Source: JAJPKK01 sp963787675
GTDB taxonomy: Bacteria > Pseudomonadota > Alphaproteobacteria > Rhizobiales > Xanthobacteraceae
Length of the DNA: 64,000 nt
NCBI GenBank assembly: GCA_963787675.1
Contig: CAWBDV010000008.1
Coordinates: forward strand, 114,477 to 178,476
Direction of reading: 5' to 3'
In this document: positions 1 through 9,043 of the stretch, piece after piece
Layout: each line of letters starts with the position of its first letter
How positions within the stretch are numbered: position 1 is the first letter of the stretch
The notes under the pieces: generated by a model
Databases searched by the model: none
What the model was told of the DNA's origin: nothing
The model's input: only the letters and a program-made list of their open reading frames with translations
Made by a program: the position numbers and the translations under genes

Positions 1-401
1 TTGTTGGGACCACAAAGGGCGATCGCATGTGCCCGGATACGGTCCTCGATTTGACGCTGCAGGGCGATCCCTTGGGCGTCGCCGTCAGCATAGCCGTTGG
101 CATTGATGAAGAGGGCCGGAATTCCACACTTAGCCGCCGCGTCGACGACCGCGGGTCCGCTTGCGGCGGGCACCGCCAAGAAGGCGGCTTCAACAGGTTC
201 CGGCAACGCTGACAGCGACGGATAACACCGCAGGCCTTCGACTTCATCGTAATTGGGATTGATGGGATAGATGCGGCCTTGATAGCCAAGACGTCGCAAA
301 TTACGGATGACACACGTCCCGGCTGCATCCGCGCGCTGCGACGCACCGACAATCGCGATTGATTGGGGGTTCATCAGCTGGTTGAGACGGAGCGCGCTCA
401 A
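1..401 (-). CDS. CoA-binding domain of NDP-forming acyl-CoA synthetase, partial
   Basis: The minus strand reads out of the window, so only the N-terminal 133 residues are visible. They form a Rossmann CoA-binding domain: NPQSIAIVGAS near residue 10, then INPNYDEVEG, FLAVPA and FINANGY. This is the start of the acetate-CoA ligase (ADP-forming)/acyl-CoA synthetase family, which converts an acid and CoA to acyl-CoA. I chose the TTG at 401 because AAAGGAGAG lies just upstream and the residues before the first ATG (374) match the family's usual leader. It is divergent from the ABC transporter genes, with 246 bp between, and likely activates an acid made or imported by the neighbouring cluster (inference). 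The 3' end is outside the window. Confidence 0.75.
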   Translation of the reverse strand, partial: MSALRLNQLMNPQSIAIVGASQRADAAGTCVIRNLRRLGYQGRIYPINPNYDEVEGLRCYPSLSALPEPVEAAFLAVPAASGPAVVDAAAKCGIPALFINANGYADGDAQGIALQRQIEDRIRAHAIALCGPN

Positions 402-647
402 TCAGCCTCTCTCCTTTGCCGGCCGTCTTTCGGACTGAAAGCATAGGCGCGACCCCAAGTCCAATCAATCACGGCGATGATTTTCTTGACCGCTCCGTAG
501 CTCACGATCATCATCAGCGTATCGCGGTGAAACTCGCGGCTGCGCCGAGCGAACTTGGTGCGGTATGCCCAGCGACGTTCTCCGCGTCAAACCTGTCGCG
601 CGCCCCACAGTGGGTGACGTACCTATTGGTTCAAGATCGGAACGACG
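402..647. promoter_or_regulatory. Divergent intergenic region
   Basis: This 246-bp gap separates the leftward CoA-binding gene from the rightward ABC transporter genes and must carry promoters for both. Only the AAAGGAGAG ribosome-binding site of the leftward gene stands out. I see no clear inverted-repeat operator. Confidence 0.4.
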
Positions 648-1652
648 ATGTCGATAAGAGCACGGTTCGCGGCTGTACTGCTCACTGCGATCAGCCTGCC
701 CTTGACCGCATATCCTCAGGTCAATGCCCAGAGCCTCGACCCCGTGTCGATGCGAATGGATTGGCTTCCGATCAGCTACCACGCTCCATTCCATCTTGCG
801 GCAGCGAAGAACTATTATCGGGATGCGTTGATCGACTTTAAGCTCGAGGATGGTAAGGGATCCGGAGCGGCCATCCAGCTCGTCGCCAACAATGTCGATA
901 CGTTCGGCTTTGCCGATGCCGCCGTAGTTGCAAAGGCGGTGAGCCAGAAAGTGCCAATAAAGCTGGTGATGGGGGTATTTCGCCGCAGTCCCGTCGCGAT
1001 CGTGTTTCCTGGAACGAGCACAATCCGCACACCCGCCGATTTGAAAGGTAAGCGGCTCGCGACGTGCCCGGGCGACGCTCCTGCCATTCTGCTGCCCGCC
1101 TATCTGCGCGCCATCGGCCTTGCTCAGGAGGATGTGAGGGTGATCAATGTCGATTGCGGAGCGAAGTACACGGTTGTCGCTCAGGGTCTCGCCGATGCAA
1201 CACTTGGCTTTGGCCCTTATGGCAAGACGATGTTTAACCAAGCCGGGATTCAGGACGTTCGCGAACTGGACTATGCCGACGCTGGAATCGATGTGCCTTC
1301 GCATGGCATTATTGTATCGTTGACTACCATCAAAACACGGCCTGAGATGGTTCGTCGGATGCTGCAAGCGACAGCGAAGGCCTGGGGCGAAGCGAGGCAA
1401 GATCCAAAGCCTGCCATAACCGCTATGGTGAAACGTGTTCCGCTGATGAGCGGACACGAGCAGGCCTTAGAGGAAGAGCTTAAGGGATATTTCAATTATC
1501 TCGATACGGCCGCGACAACGGGAAAGCCCTTCGGCTGGCAATCACCGCAAGATTGGGAGAAGGCAGAAGGGATTCTCGCTCGCTATATGGATTTGAAGCC
1601 GATGCCATCGGTCGACGCCTATTTTACCAACGAGTTCATTTCTCAAAATTGA
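648..1652 (+). CDS. ABC transporter substrate-binding protein (NitT/TauT, NMT1-like)
   Basis: A 334-residue protein with a Sec signal peptide (charged start, hydrophobic stretch at residues 7-22, likely cleavage near AYPQVNA). The mature part has the SsuA/THI5/NMT1 fold signature: RMDWLPISYHAPFHLA, then IQLVANNVDTFGFADAA, PADLKGKRLAT, and a late VDAYFTNEF. Such proteins bind sulfonates, pyrimidine precursors or other small organic ligands in the periplasm and deliver them to a TauBC-type permease. It is followed after 27 bp by the ATPase and permease genes. The ligand cannot be read from the sequence. Confidence 0.85.
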   Translation: MSIRARFAAVLLTAISLPLTAYPQVNAQSLDPVSMRMDWLPISYHAPFHLAAAKNYYRDALIDFKLEDGKGSGAAIQLVANNVDTFGFADAAVVAKAVSQKVPIKLVMGVFRRSPVAIVFPGTSTIRTPADLKGKRLATCPGDAPAILLPAYLRAIGLAQEDVRVINVDCGAKYTVVAQGLADATLGFGPYGKTMFNQAGIQDVRELDYADAGIDVPSHGIIVSLTTIKTRPEMVRRMLQATAKAWGEARQDPKPAITAMVKRVPLMSGHEQALEEELKGYFNYLDTAATTGKPFGWQSPQDWEKAEGILARYMDLKPMPSVDAYFTNEFISQN

Positions 1653-1679
1653 ACCGCCTCTAGGCTCAGGCGGAGGGAA

Positions 1680-2514
1680 ATGGACGCTCCTCAAACAGAA
1701 CATGTGTCGCCCAACAGCCGCGTGACGGAGCTTCCGCTTATTGCCGTTCGAGCGGTCACCAAAGTCTTTGCTTCCAAGCCCGCTGACATCACGGCCGTTG
1801 ACAACGTCAACCTCACCGTCTCGCCCCGCGAATTCGTCGCCATTCTGGGACCCAGCGGATGCGGCAAGAGCACTCTTTTGATGATGATTGCCGGGCTGAT
1901 CGCGCCGACAGCCGGAGTTGTGGTCGTCAATGGCGCGAGCGTCACCAAGCCACTGACGGACATTGGCATCGTGTTTCAGCGTGACCTGCTGTTCGATTGG
2001 CGGTCAGTGCTGGCGAACATCACGCTGCAAGGTGAAATTCGCCGAACTCGATCCCGCAACGATCCGCAAGCGGGCGATCGAACTTCTGACCCAGGTCAAA
2101 TTGAGCGACTTTGCCGACCGCTATCCCTGGGAACTATCAGGTGGCATGCGCCAACGGGTAGCGATTTGTCGCGCGCTGGTGCATGACGCTTCGCTCCTTC
2201 TTCTCGACGAGCCGTTCGGGGCGCTTGATGCGCTCACCCGCGATCAGATGAACCTCGACCTTCAGGATATCTGGTCGACCCGCAAGCGGACCGCGGTACT
2301 CGTCACTCACAGTATCCCCGAAGCAATCCTGCTCGCGGATCGCATCTTGGTCATGTCACCCCGGCCTGGTCGCATCATCAAAGAAATCGCAATCGATCTT
2401 GACCGACCGCGCTACCTGGCGGTTCAGGACACTGCTGCCTTCGCACAATATCAACGGGATATCCGCCGCACGATGGAGCAACTCGGGGTATTTTCCTCCC
2501 AGAGGCTGTCATGA
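1680..2514 (+). pseudogene. ABC transporter ATP-binding protein, frameshifted
   Basis: The two halves of a TauB/SsuB-type ATPase lie in different frames. The first, from the ATG at 1680, carries Walker A (GPSGCGKST) and the Q-loop (VFQRD). The second, ending at 2514, carries the signature LSGGMRQRV, Walker B (LLLLDEPFG) and the switch histidine (VTHSIPEA). The frame changes at about 2010-2045, around LQGEI / KFAELDP. One indel would restore a product of about 277 residues, the usual family length. The stop overlaps the permease start (ATGA), so the operon was intact in design. It may be a real lesion or a single-base sequence error; everything else in the gene is well preserved. Confidence 0.8.
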
Positions 2515-3299
2515 ACAACTTGACCTGGCGTTCGCGCATAGCCGCGCCGCTGGCAATCCTCGTCATCGTCCTCATCGGCTGGGAGGCATCGAGCGATGCC
2601 GGCTGGATACCGGCATTTGTGCTTCCGGCCCCTACCACCATCCTTGAGCGAATTATCGCGAATGTCCCGCTGCTTGCCGCACACACCTGGGTCACGACGA
2701 TCGAGATCCTGCTCGGATTTGGTGTTGCTGTGGTTGTCGGGATTACCCTTGCAATTATCATTGTCTACGCCCCACCATTGGAAGCGACCATCGCACCATG
2801 GCTCGTCGTCAGCCAAGTGATACCGAAGGTAGCGATCGGGCCGTTGTTCATGGTGTGGTTCGGCTTCGGCCTTTTGCCAAAGGTCATCATCGCCTTTTTG
2901 ATCGCGTTCTTTCCCATCCTCGTCGACACTGTGATCGGCTTGAAATCGGTCGAGCGCGATTCAGTGTTTTTGCTGCAATCCATGGGTGCTGGCCGTTGGA
3001 ATATCTTTCGGCATCTGTTGCTGCCAAATGCGCTACCCAACATCTTCGTTGGAATGAAGGTCGGTATCACGCTGGCCATTGTCGGTGCGGTCGTCGGTGA
3101 GTTCGTGGGCGCCAATCAGGGCCTTGGATATTTGCTTCTCTACGCCAACGGGACGCTGGATCCGTCGCTCTTGTTTAGTGCCCTCGTCATTCTCTCGCTG
3201 GTAGCCTTGCTACTTTACGGTATCATCAGCGTTCTGCAGATGGTGTTCATCAGCTGGCATGTGTCGCAGCGGTCGCGCTCGACAATTCCCACGATGTGA
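2511..3299 (+). CDS. ABC transporter permease (NitT/TauT family)
   Basis: A 262-residue inner-membrane protein with about six hydrophobic segments. The BPD_transp_1 EAA loop is visible near residues 150-170 (LLQSMGAGRWNIFRHLLLPNALPN). The family usually has 250-280 residues, so it looks complete. Its ATG overlaps the ATPase stop by 4 bp, which implies translational coupling. Together with the preceding binding protein and ATPase it would import a small organic solute. If the ATPase frameshift is real, the importer is dead or borrows another ATPase. Confidence 0.88.
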   Translation: MNNLTWRSRIAAPLAILVIVLIGWEASSDAGWIPAFVLPAPTTILERIIANVPLLAAHTWVTTIEILLGFGVAVVVGITLAIIIVYAPPLEATIAPWLVVSQVIPKVAIGPLFMVWFGFGLLPKVIIAFLIAFFPILVDTVIGLKSVERDSVFLLQSMGAGRWNIFRHLLLPNALPNIFVGMKVGITLAIVGAVVGEFVGANQGLGYLLLYANGTLDPSLLFSALVILSLVALLLYGIISVLQMVFISWHVSQRSRSTIPTM

Positions 3300-3311
3300 T
3301 CGGACGGAATT

Positions 3312-4283
3312 GTGATGAGCGATCTTTCGAGTTCCATTGCACCCGAGCGGATCGGCATTTGCATTTTTCCCGACATTTCGGCGCGCCAAGTCATGGACGT
3401 TGCCAGGCATGCCGATGAATTGGGGTTGGGATTCGTCGGCGTTGGCGACGTCCACGAATTGTGGGCCGATCCCTACATCAGCCTCGCGCTTGCCGCGGTA
3501 GCGACCCGTCGCATTAAGATCGGGCCGTGGGTGACCAACCCGGTAACCCGTCATCCCACAGTGACGGCAAACGCGGTGATGACGCTCAATGACCTCTCAA
3601 ATGGGCGAGCGCTTCTCGGCCTTGGCGTCGGCGACGGCGCGGTTCGGCTGATGGGGCTTCAACCCGCGAGGATCAATGAGCTCGCAGACGCCATTGCAGC
3701 GATCCGGGGGAAGCTAGAGAACGGCCGCGATCGCGGCACGGCGCCGCCGATCTATTGGGCGGCGGCCGGCGATCGCTCGACCCAGGAAGGTGCGCGCGTC
3801 GCGGACGGCGTGATCATCAGCGGATGGATCACCGATGAATTGCTGACCCATTCCATTCACACCATTCATCAAGGCGCGGCCGGGCGCAGCCAGCAACCGG
3901 TCCGAATTTTCAACACGGCTCTCGCGATCGAAGACGATGGTGCCGCCGCGGTCGCCGCAGCAAGGCCGTACGTGGCGCGGTCACTGGCGCGGCCGTCGAG
4001 CGTGCGCGTACCCGGCTGGAGCGAAGCGGACTTCGACCGCTTTCGCCGCGGCTACGACTTTCAGCGCCATTTTCGTGCCGACCAGGAACTTGCGGAACTG
4101 GTGCCGAATGAGTTGGTACGCAAGAAGGCCATCGTTGGCACTCCATCGGAGTGCGCCGCGCTGCTGCAGCGGGTGTTTGCTGCAGGTTTCGAGCGCGTTG
4201 CCTTAATCCCGCTGGGCGATACCAAGAGAGCGCTGAGCCGTCTCGTCGACGACGTCATCCCGCTCGTGCGAGGAACATCATGA
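3312..4283 (+). CDS. LLM class flavin-dependent oxidoreductase
   Basis: A 323-residue luciferase-like monooxygenase (bacterial luciferase / MER superfamily TIM barrel), FMN- or F420-dependent. Features include RIGICIFPDISARQVMDVA at the start, TRRIKIGPWVTNPVTRHP, LGLGVGDGA, and a C-terminal IVGTPSECAALLQ typical of the family. It starts at GTG 3312 (or ATG 3315), 12 bp after the permease, and overlaps the next gene by ATGA. LLM enzymes next to solute importers usually oxidise the imported compound (family knowledge). The substrate is unknown. Confidence 0.85.
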   Translation: MMSDLSSSIAPERIGICIFPDISARQVMDVARHADELGLGFVGVGDVHELWADPYISLALAAVATRRIKIGPWVTNPVTRHPTVTANAVMTLNDLSNGRALLGLGVGDGAVRLMGLQPARINELADAIAAIRGKLENGRDRGTAPPIYWAAAGDRSTQEGARVADGVIISGWITDELLTHSIHTIHQGAAGRSQQPVRIFNTALAIEDDGAAAVAAARPYVARSLARPSSVRVPGWSEADFDRFRRGYDFQRHFRADQELAELVPNELVRKKAIVGTPSECAALLQRVFAAGFERVALIPLGDTKRALSRLVDDVIPLVRGTS

Positions 4284-5086
4284 AGCATCCGACTCGCCGT
4301 CTCGATTTCCTGGCTGTTCACGAGGTCGCGGAGGCGACGAAGACGACCAATGCGATCATCGTCCCGGTCGGGGCGATCGAACCGCATGGCCGTCATGCTC
4401 CCTTGGGCAGCGACACCTTCATTGCGCTCAAGATCGCTGAACGGCTGGCCGATGCCAGCGGCGCTTTGATCTTCCCGCCGATTCCCCTCGGCAACATCAA
4501 CACCGGTTATGATTTCAGGTACATGCCGGGCTCGATCTCGATCGACCCGACGCTTTTGATCGGTCTTTATCGCAACATCGGCACGGAATTGGGCAGATCC
4601 GGATTTCGCCGCCTCGTCTTCGTCAATGCCCACGCGCCGAACACGTCGATCCTCAACATCGCCGCTTTTGAAATTCGTGAACATGCCGGCGTCGAAGTCG
4701 GGCTGCTGGAATGGTGGACCTGCGCACCTGCCGAAATTACGGACATCAAAGGGTTCAATTTTGCGTCACATGGCGACGAGATCGAAACATCGCTGATTTT
4801 GGCGACAGACGCCGCCGAACTCGTGGACCTTGGCGTTGCCGAAATCAACAGCCGCACCCTTGAGCAGCTGTCGCCTGAGGAACTATCGCTTTACAAAGCA
4901 AAGGTGCCGTTTACGCGAACTCTCGATCAGCGCTGGATTGGTCAATCGGGCAACATGGGCGATCCAACGCGCGCAACGAGCGATCATGGCGAACGGATTA
5001 TCGAACGTACCGTCAAAGTGGGCGTGGAATTGTTGGAAGTCCTCGCGCAACAGCATCGGCTGCGCGGATCGCCAGCTCCAAAGTAA
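4280..5086 (+). CDS. Creatininase-family amidohydrolase
   Basis: A 268-residue metal-dependent cyclic amide hydrolase of the creatininase / MftE / FAPy-hydrolase superfamily. The metal ligands are visible as E34 and H36 (GAIEPHGRHAPLG) and D45 (GSDT), the same numbering as Pseudomonas creatininase. NAHAPN (H118) and SHGDEIETS supply the later ligands. I start at ATG 4280 because it overlaps the previous stop (ATGA). A longer frame from 4151 lies inside the upstream gene. It is the hydrolytic step in this cluster, probably opening a lactam or amide (inference). Confidence 0.85.
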   Translation: MKHPTRRLDFLAVHEVAEATKTTNAIIVPVGAIEPHGRHAPLGSDTFIALKIAERLADASGALIFPPIPLGNINTGYDFRYMPGSISIDPTLLIGLYRNIGTELGRSGFRRLVFVNAHAPNTSILNIAAFEIREHAGVEVGLLEWWTCAPAEITDIKGFNFASHGDEIETSLILATDAAELVDLGVAEINSRTLEQLSPEELSLYKAKVPFTRTLDQRWIGQSGNMGDPTRATSDHGERIIERTVKVGVELLEVLAQQHRLRGSPAPK

Positions 5087-5164
5087 GACGGTCAACCGTT
5101 ACCAACACGGCACCAATTGAGCTTCAGCGCCAAACTGCGAGACACTCGCGAGGGGATCGACCAG

Positions 5165-5980
5165 ATGAACTATGAAACGCTGCTCTATGGGGTCGAAGAC
5201 CGCGTCGCAACTATCGTGTTCAATCGGCCGGAGCGAATGAATGCGTTCAGCCAGAAATTGTGCAGCGAAGCTGGAGAGGCGATTAGGGCCGCTGATGCCG
5301 ATCCGGGCGTGCGGGTCGTTGTAATCCGCGGGGCCGGCACCAAGGCGTTTTCAGCCGGTTACGATATTCGCGAGACCGCTGAGGCGCCCAAGCGTGGTAT
5401 TGCGGAGTGGCGCGCAAAACTTGGCAGAGATCTGGCGTTCACCTTCAATCCGTGGAACTGCAGCAAGCCCGTGATCGCGATGATCCACGGCCACTGCGTC
5501 GGGGGCGGGCTCGAATTCGCGCAGATGTGCGATATGCGGTACGCCGCGGTCGACGCGAAATTCGGTGTCGTCGAGACCCGCTTTGCCGGCGGGATCGCGA
5601 CCTATGTCATGCCGTGGATCATGGGAGCGCGTTGCCGTCGCCTGATCTACACCGGAGATATTATTGGTGCGGACGAGGCACTGCGCCTCGGTCTCCTCGA
5701 CGGTGTGTTTGAGCGAGACGTGCTGGAGGTGGAAGTTGTCAAGATCGCCCGCCGAACATCTCGGGTCGCGCTCGAGGCACTGCAGGCGAACAAACGCGCC
5801 CTCAATCGCACCTTCGAGATCATGGGCTTTTCCAACGCGCTGCAATACGGGCTCGAAGCCTGCGCAATTCTGGATTCGACCGATACCGAGGAAGGCAAGA
5901 CGTTCGATCAGCTCAAACGCACCGAGGGCTTGGGTGCAGCCCTGCGTTGGCAGGCTGATCTGTTTCGCCCTTACGAATAG
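5165..5980 (+). CDS. Enoyl-CoA hydratase/isomerase family protein
   Basis: A 271-residue crotonase-fold protein. Oxyanion-hole segments are GAGTKAFSAGYDI and HGHCVGGGLEFAQ, and the active-site region is KFGVVETRF. The C-terminal helices follow, ending near residue 270. I prefer ATG 5165 because GAGGGG lies 9 bases upstream and the homology begins at NYETLLYGVEDRVATI. A TTG at 5117 in the same frame would add 16 residues. It likely acts on an acyl-CoA from the synthetase whose gene begins at 401. Exact activity (hydratase, isomerase or hydrolase) is not decidable. Confidence 0.85.
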   Translation: MNYETLLYGVEDRVATIVFNRPERMNAFSQKLCSEAGEAIRAADADPGVRVVVIRGAGTKAFSAGYDIRETAEAPKRGIAEWRAKLGRDLAFTFNPWNCSKPVIAMIHGHCVGGGLEFAQMCDMRYAAVDAKFGVVETRFAGGIATYVMPWIMGARCRRLIYTGDIIGADEALRLGLLDGVFERDVLEVEVVKIARRTSRVALEALQANKRALNRTFEIMGFSNALQYGLEACAILDSTDTEEGKTFDQLKRTEGLGAALRWQADLFRPYE

Positions 5981-6025
5981 AGCGGCGAGACCTTTTCCGT
6001 TGCCGCACATGACGAGGGGAGCGAC

Positions 6026-7453
6026 ATGACCACGGCCGCTTATCGCTTGGGAGCGTTTCTCGATAATTTGCCTTTAAATCGGCGGCACTGGCTTGTTTTT
6101 GCCGTCTGCTCGGTTGGATTCGTGTTCGACGCGCTTGATTTCCAAATCATGGCGCTCTCCGCCCCTACGATTGCCAAGGAGTGGAGCATCGACCCAAAAA
6201 CCCTGGGCTTGGTGCTGTCGTCTACAGCTGTCGGCATGATCTTGGGGTCCTATGTTTTCGGTGTGATCGGGGACTGGATCGGGCGTCGCGCCGGTTTTCA
6301 ACTTTCCATACTGCTGTTTGCGGTCTTCAGCGGGGTGGCTGCGCTGACGCGTAATCCGGTCGAGCTCGCAGTCATTCGCCTCATCACCGGCATCGGTATC
6401 GGCGGATTTGCCGCGATCGATACCACGATGGTCTCGGAGTTCATGCCGGCGGCAAAGCGCGGCCGGATGATCACCCTGTTTACGCTGTCGTACCCGATTG
6501 GCGGCCTCCTGGCGTCCTGGGTTGGCGGGCGAATAGTTCCCGGGCTCGGCTGGCGCGCATTTTTCCTGATTGGCGTCATTCCCGCGATCATGGCTTTGGT
6601 CGCGCGGCTCACGGTGCCGGAAAGTCCGCGATTCCTTCTGAACCGCGGCCGCCTGGCCGAGGCGCGCCGTTCGGTTGAGTGGCTGTCAATCGACGAGGCC
6701 TTACCGGATACAGCCGTAACCGCGGTTTCGACCCCTGATGTCGGAGTGCCGCAAGATCGATTGACGCTGGGTGCGTTGTTCAGCCCTGCCTATCGGCAAC
6801 GGACGCTGATGCTGTGGGGCATATGGTTCGCCTGGTCGTTCTCATATTTCGGTACGCTCCTGTGGCTACCGTCGCTGCTCGTCCAGTATCGGAGCGTGCC
6901 TGGAGCAGACATCTTTGGCTTCATGATGGGATTTCTTGCCGCTGCCGTGACCGGCCGCGTGGCGGTGGTATTGCTGATCGATTCCATCGGTCGAAAAAAG
7001 ATGATTGCGATCTGCGGCGTGTGCGCCGCTGCCGCGATGCTGGTATTTGGCCAACAGACCGCAATCAGCGACCTGATGATTTACGGCTATATATTCGCCT
7101 TCTTTCATGACGGGGGATTGTGTGCACTTTCGCCGTACGCCCCGGAACTCTATCCGACCCGCGCTCGCTCGACCGGCGTCGGTCTTGCGAACGGCGCCGG
7201 ACGGGTCGCATCAATGATATCGCCGATCGTCATCGGATATATAGTTCCGATCGGCGTCGGCTGGGTTTTCGTTCTTTTGGCGACCGGTTACTTGATCGCG
7301 GCCGTCGTCGCTCTCGCGTTCGGCCTGGAAACGAAAGGGCTCATTCTTGAAACCGCTGCCTTGGAGGCCGGCCCTGCGTTCGGACCTGACACCGCCGACA
7401 ATAAGATCGGTGGGCTCGCTGCCGCGAGCGAGGTGCGTACCGAAGTCAGGTAG
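6026..7453 (+). CDS. MFS transporter (aromatic acid/metabolite:H+ symporter type)
   Basis: A 475-residue protein with about 12 hydrophobic segments. The loop 2-3 motif appears as GVIGDWIGRRAGF and the second-half motif as LIDSIGRKKM. The region AVIRLITGIGIGGF followed by EFMPAAKRG is typical of the AAHS/sugar-porter-like branch. A good ribosome-binding site (GAGGGGAGC) precedes ATG 6026, 45 bp after the hydratase gene. It is probably a second import route for the compound metabolised by this cluster (inference). Confidence 0.88.
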   Translation: MTTAAYRLGAFLDNLPLNRRHWLVFAVCSVGFVFDALDFQIMALSAPTIAKEWSIDPKTLGLVLSSTAVGMILGSYVFGVIGDWIGRRAGFQLSILLFAVFSGVAALTRNPVELAVIRLITGIGIGGFAAIDTTMVSEFMPAAKRGRMITLFTLSYPIGGLLASWVGGRIVPGLGWRAFFLIGVIPAIMALVARLTVPESPRFLLNRGRLAEARRSVEWLSIDEALPDTAVTAVSTPDVGVPQDRLTLGALFSPAYRQRTLMLWGIWFAWSFSYFGTLLWLPSLLVQYRSVPGADIFGFMMGFLAAAVTGRVAVVLLIDSIGRKKMIAICGVCAAAAMLVFGQQTAISDLMIYGYIFAFFHDGGLCALSPYAPELYPTRARSTGVGLANGAGRVASMISPIVIGYIVPIGVGWVFVLLATGYLIAAVVALAFGLETKGLILETAALEAGPAFGPDTADNKIGGLAAASEVRTEVR

Positions 7454-7485
7454 AGATCGGCGATCACCTGCAAACCACCGGATCG

Positions 7486-8421
7486 CTAAGCCCGCCAAAG
7501 ATGACTGAATTGCGTGGCGACGACCTCATCGTAGGCGACCGTTCCTTTCAGAAGGCCGACCGATCGCGCAAATGCGTTCATGCCATCGACGAAAGCATGG
7601 GAAATCGACGCGTCGTAGAATGGTAGATCCCGTTCGACGAGTTTCGCGATGAGCTCGGCCTCGGCCGCGGGAAAAAGGCGTCGACCAACTTCGGTCGCGC
7701 GCGCGACATCGGCTTTCAGGGCCGTGTGGGTTGCGACGATTGCACGAACCGCGGCTGCAGCCGCGTCTGGATTGCGTTCGATCAGGCGATCCGTGGTCAC
7801 GATCGCAGGCATCGTGTAGTTGAAGCAGGATTTGGGTCCGTCGCCTCGCCGGACGTCGAGAACGAGCGTCCCGATGCCCCGGCGAATGGCAAGCTCGGCG
7901 CCCATTCCGTTCGCCCAGAATCCATCAACGACCCGTTGTTCCAGCGCTTGCGCCGCGGCAACGCCGAAATTGACTTTATCGCCGTGTGTACCGGGGATCG
8001 GTGCGATCCTGACCCCATCGCGATTGAGGTCAATCCCGGATTCGACGAGCAACTGCCGCAATCCGAGCCCCACCAGCGGAGCGGCGCCGATGCTGCGGCC
8101 TTTGACAATGCTGACATCGTTGCGCTGCGCCTTCAGATCGGCGTGCATCACGAGGAACCAATACATGCCCTGCGATTGCGCGCAGAGAAGCTTCGCGCCA
8201 CGCCACTCCGGGAAGGCGTGGAGGGTGGAGTGGACGGAGCTCGCCACGAAATCGATCTCTCCGGCCTTCAACGCCGCGTATCCGCGCTCTGCCGGTGCGA
8301 TCAGCTCAAGCTGCATATCGACATCCTGCTGAGCAAAAAAACCGAGTTCTACGGCGGCCACCGCCGGGAAATACGAGTTCGAGATAAGGTCGGGTACAGC
8401 GAGCTTCATCTTCATTCCCAC
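7486..8421 (-). CDS. ABC transporter substrate-binding-like protein, no clear signal peptide
   Basis: A 311-residue NMT1/SsuA-type binding-protein fold: KLAVPDLISNSYFPAVAAVELGFF at the N-terminus, LKAGEIDFVASSVHS, and GLGLRQLLVESGI. Unlike the protein at 648 it starts directly with the mature domain and shows no Sec signal. It is therefore either cytoplasmic (a ligand-sensing or THI5-like role) or its true start lies elsewhere. It converges on the MFS gene and has no permease partner here. Confidence 0.75.
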   Translation of the reverse strand: MGMKMKLAVPDLISNSYFPAVAAVELGFFAQQDVDMQLELIAPAERGYAALKAGEIDFVASSVHSTLHAFPEWRGAKLLCAQSQGMYWFLVMHADLKAQRNDVSIVKGRSIGAAPLVGLGLRQLLVESGIDLNRDGVRIAPIPGTHGDKVNFGVAAAQALEQRVVDGFWANGMGAELAIRRGIGTLVLDVRRGDGPKSCFNYTMPAIVTTDRLIERNPDAAAAAVRAIVATHTALKADVARATEVGRRLFPAAEAELIAKLVERDLPFYDASISHAFVDGMNAFARSVGLLKGTVAYDEVVATQFSHLWRA

Positions 8422-8588
8422 CTTATGGTGCGGTCTGGCGAACCGGTTAGCAGCCCGATCCCTCGATAACCATGAGCGAGGTCACCGCCAATCATTATCA
8501 GCTTCAGATAACGCGGATAAATGCGCCGATGGAAGCCAGCGATAGCGACCTGCTACCAGTCCAGGGAAGGTCACCTTATCCACTCCAA

Positions 8589-8849
8589 TCACGATTTTTT
8601 CTTTGCTGACTTCTTGAGCCGCACGCCGGGGCCCTCCCCGTTTTCGTCAATGAACTCAACACCGGCTGCCTCTAAGGCTCGGCGCAGCGCCGCCTCGTTG
8701 GCGTTCGTCACGGGAATCTCCCCCTCCACCACCTCTGCTCGACGGATCGTCGCAACGCCGACTTCTGAGGCGACGGCCAATTCAAGCGCACTCCATCGAA
8801 GTAGAGCGCGAGCGGCTCGCAATTGAGCAGCTGAAAGCTTTTTCCGCAT
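8589..8849 (-). CDS. Small XRE-type repressor, array 1 unit 1 (W-type)
   Basis: An 86-residue protein: a short N-terminal arm, a helix-turn-helix at about residues 15-40 (ELAVASEVGVATIRRAE), an AALRRALEAAGV helix and the family tail EFIDENGEGPGVRL. Small alphaproteobacterial regulators of this kind bind DNA as dimers. It is the distal member of a four-repressor array running away from the yqaJ operon at 10536. A perfect 16-bp palindrome lies 10 bp before its start codon, so autorepression is likely. Related paralogues lie at 21470, 22378 and 56624. Confidence 0.8.
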   Translation of the reverse strand: MRKKLSAAQLRAARALLRWSALELAVASEVGVATIRRAEVVEGEIPVTNANEAALRRALEAAGVEFIDENGEGPGVRLKKSAKKKS

Positions 8850-8858
8850 CTTGACTTC

Positions 8859-8883
8859 TACATCATATGATGTAATTTACATC
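8859..8883. promoter_or_regulatory. Operator of array 1 unit 1
   Basis: TACATCATATGATGTA (8859-8874) is a perfect palindrome. It overlaps a second near-palindrome, GATGTAATTTACATC (8869-8883). Both lie directly upstream of the repressor start and between it and a decayed yqaJ start. Confidence 0.7.
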
Positions 8884-8950
8884 GGTGACGGTTGCTCGAT
8901 CATATCCAGCACGACGATTCGTAGACAGCTGCATGGAAGTGGAAACAGCG

Positions 8951-8990
8951 ATGGCAAGTCTTGGCGCAATGCTGACACTAACCCGACGAC
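8951..8990 (+). pseudogene. Decayed yqaJ 5' leader, array 1 unit 1
   Basis: An ATGGCAAGT start with residues MASLG resembles the MASSAQ start of the yqaJ genes. Similarity fades within about 15 codons. Its position, divergent from the repressor and just past the operator, matches the clearer leaders at 9409 and 9990. Taken alone it would be a weak call. Confidence 0.35.
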
Positions 8991-9043
8991 CGCCCTGCCG
9001 GCGGTTGAACAAACCTTGGCGTCAGAGGGCAACTTCACAGTAT

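Noticed and set aside
416..1457. Long open frames on both strands overlapping the first binding-protein gene
   Set aside because: They are shadows of the 648-1652 gene: arginine/serine/proline-rich, no homology signs, no ribosome-binding site.
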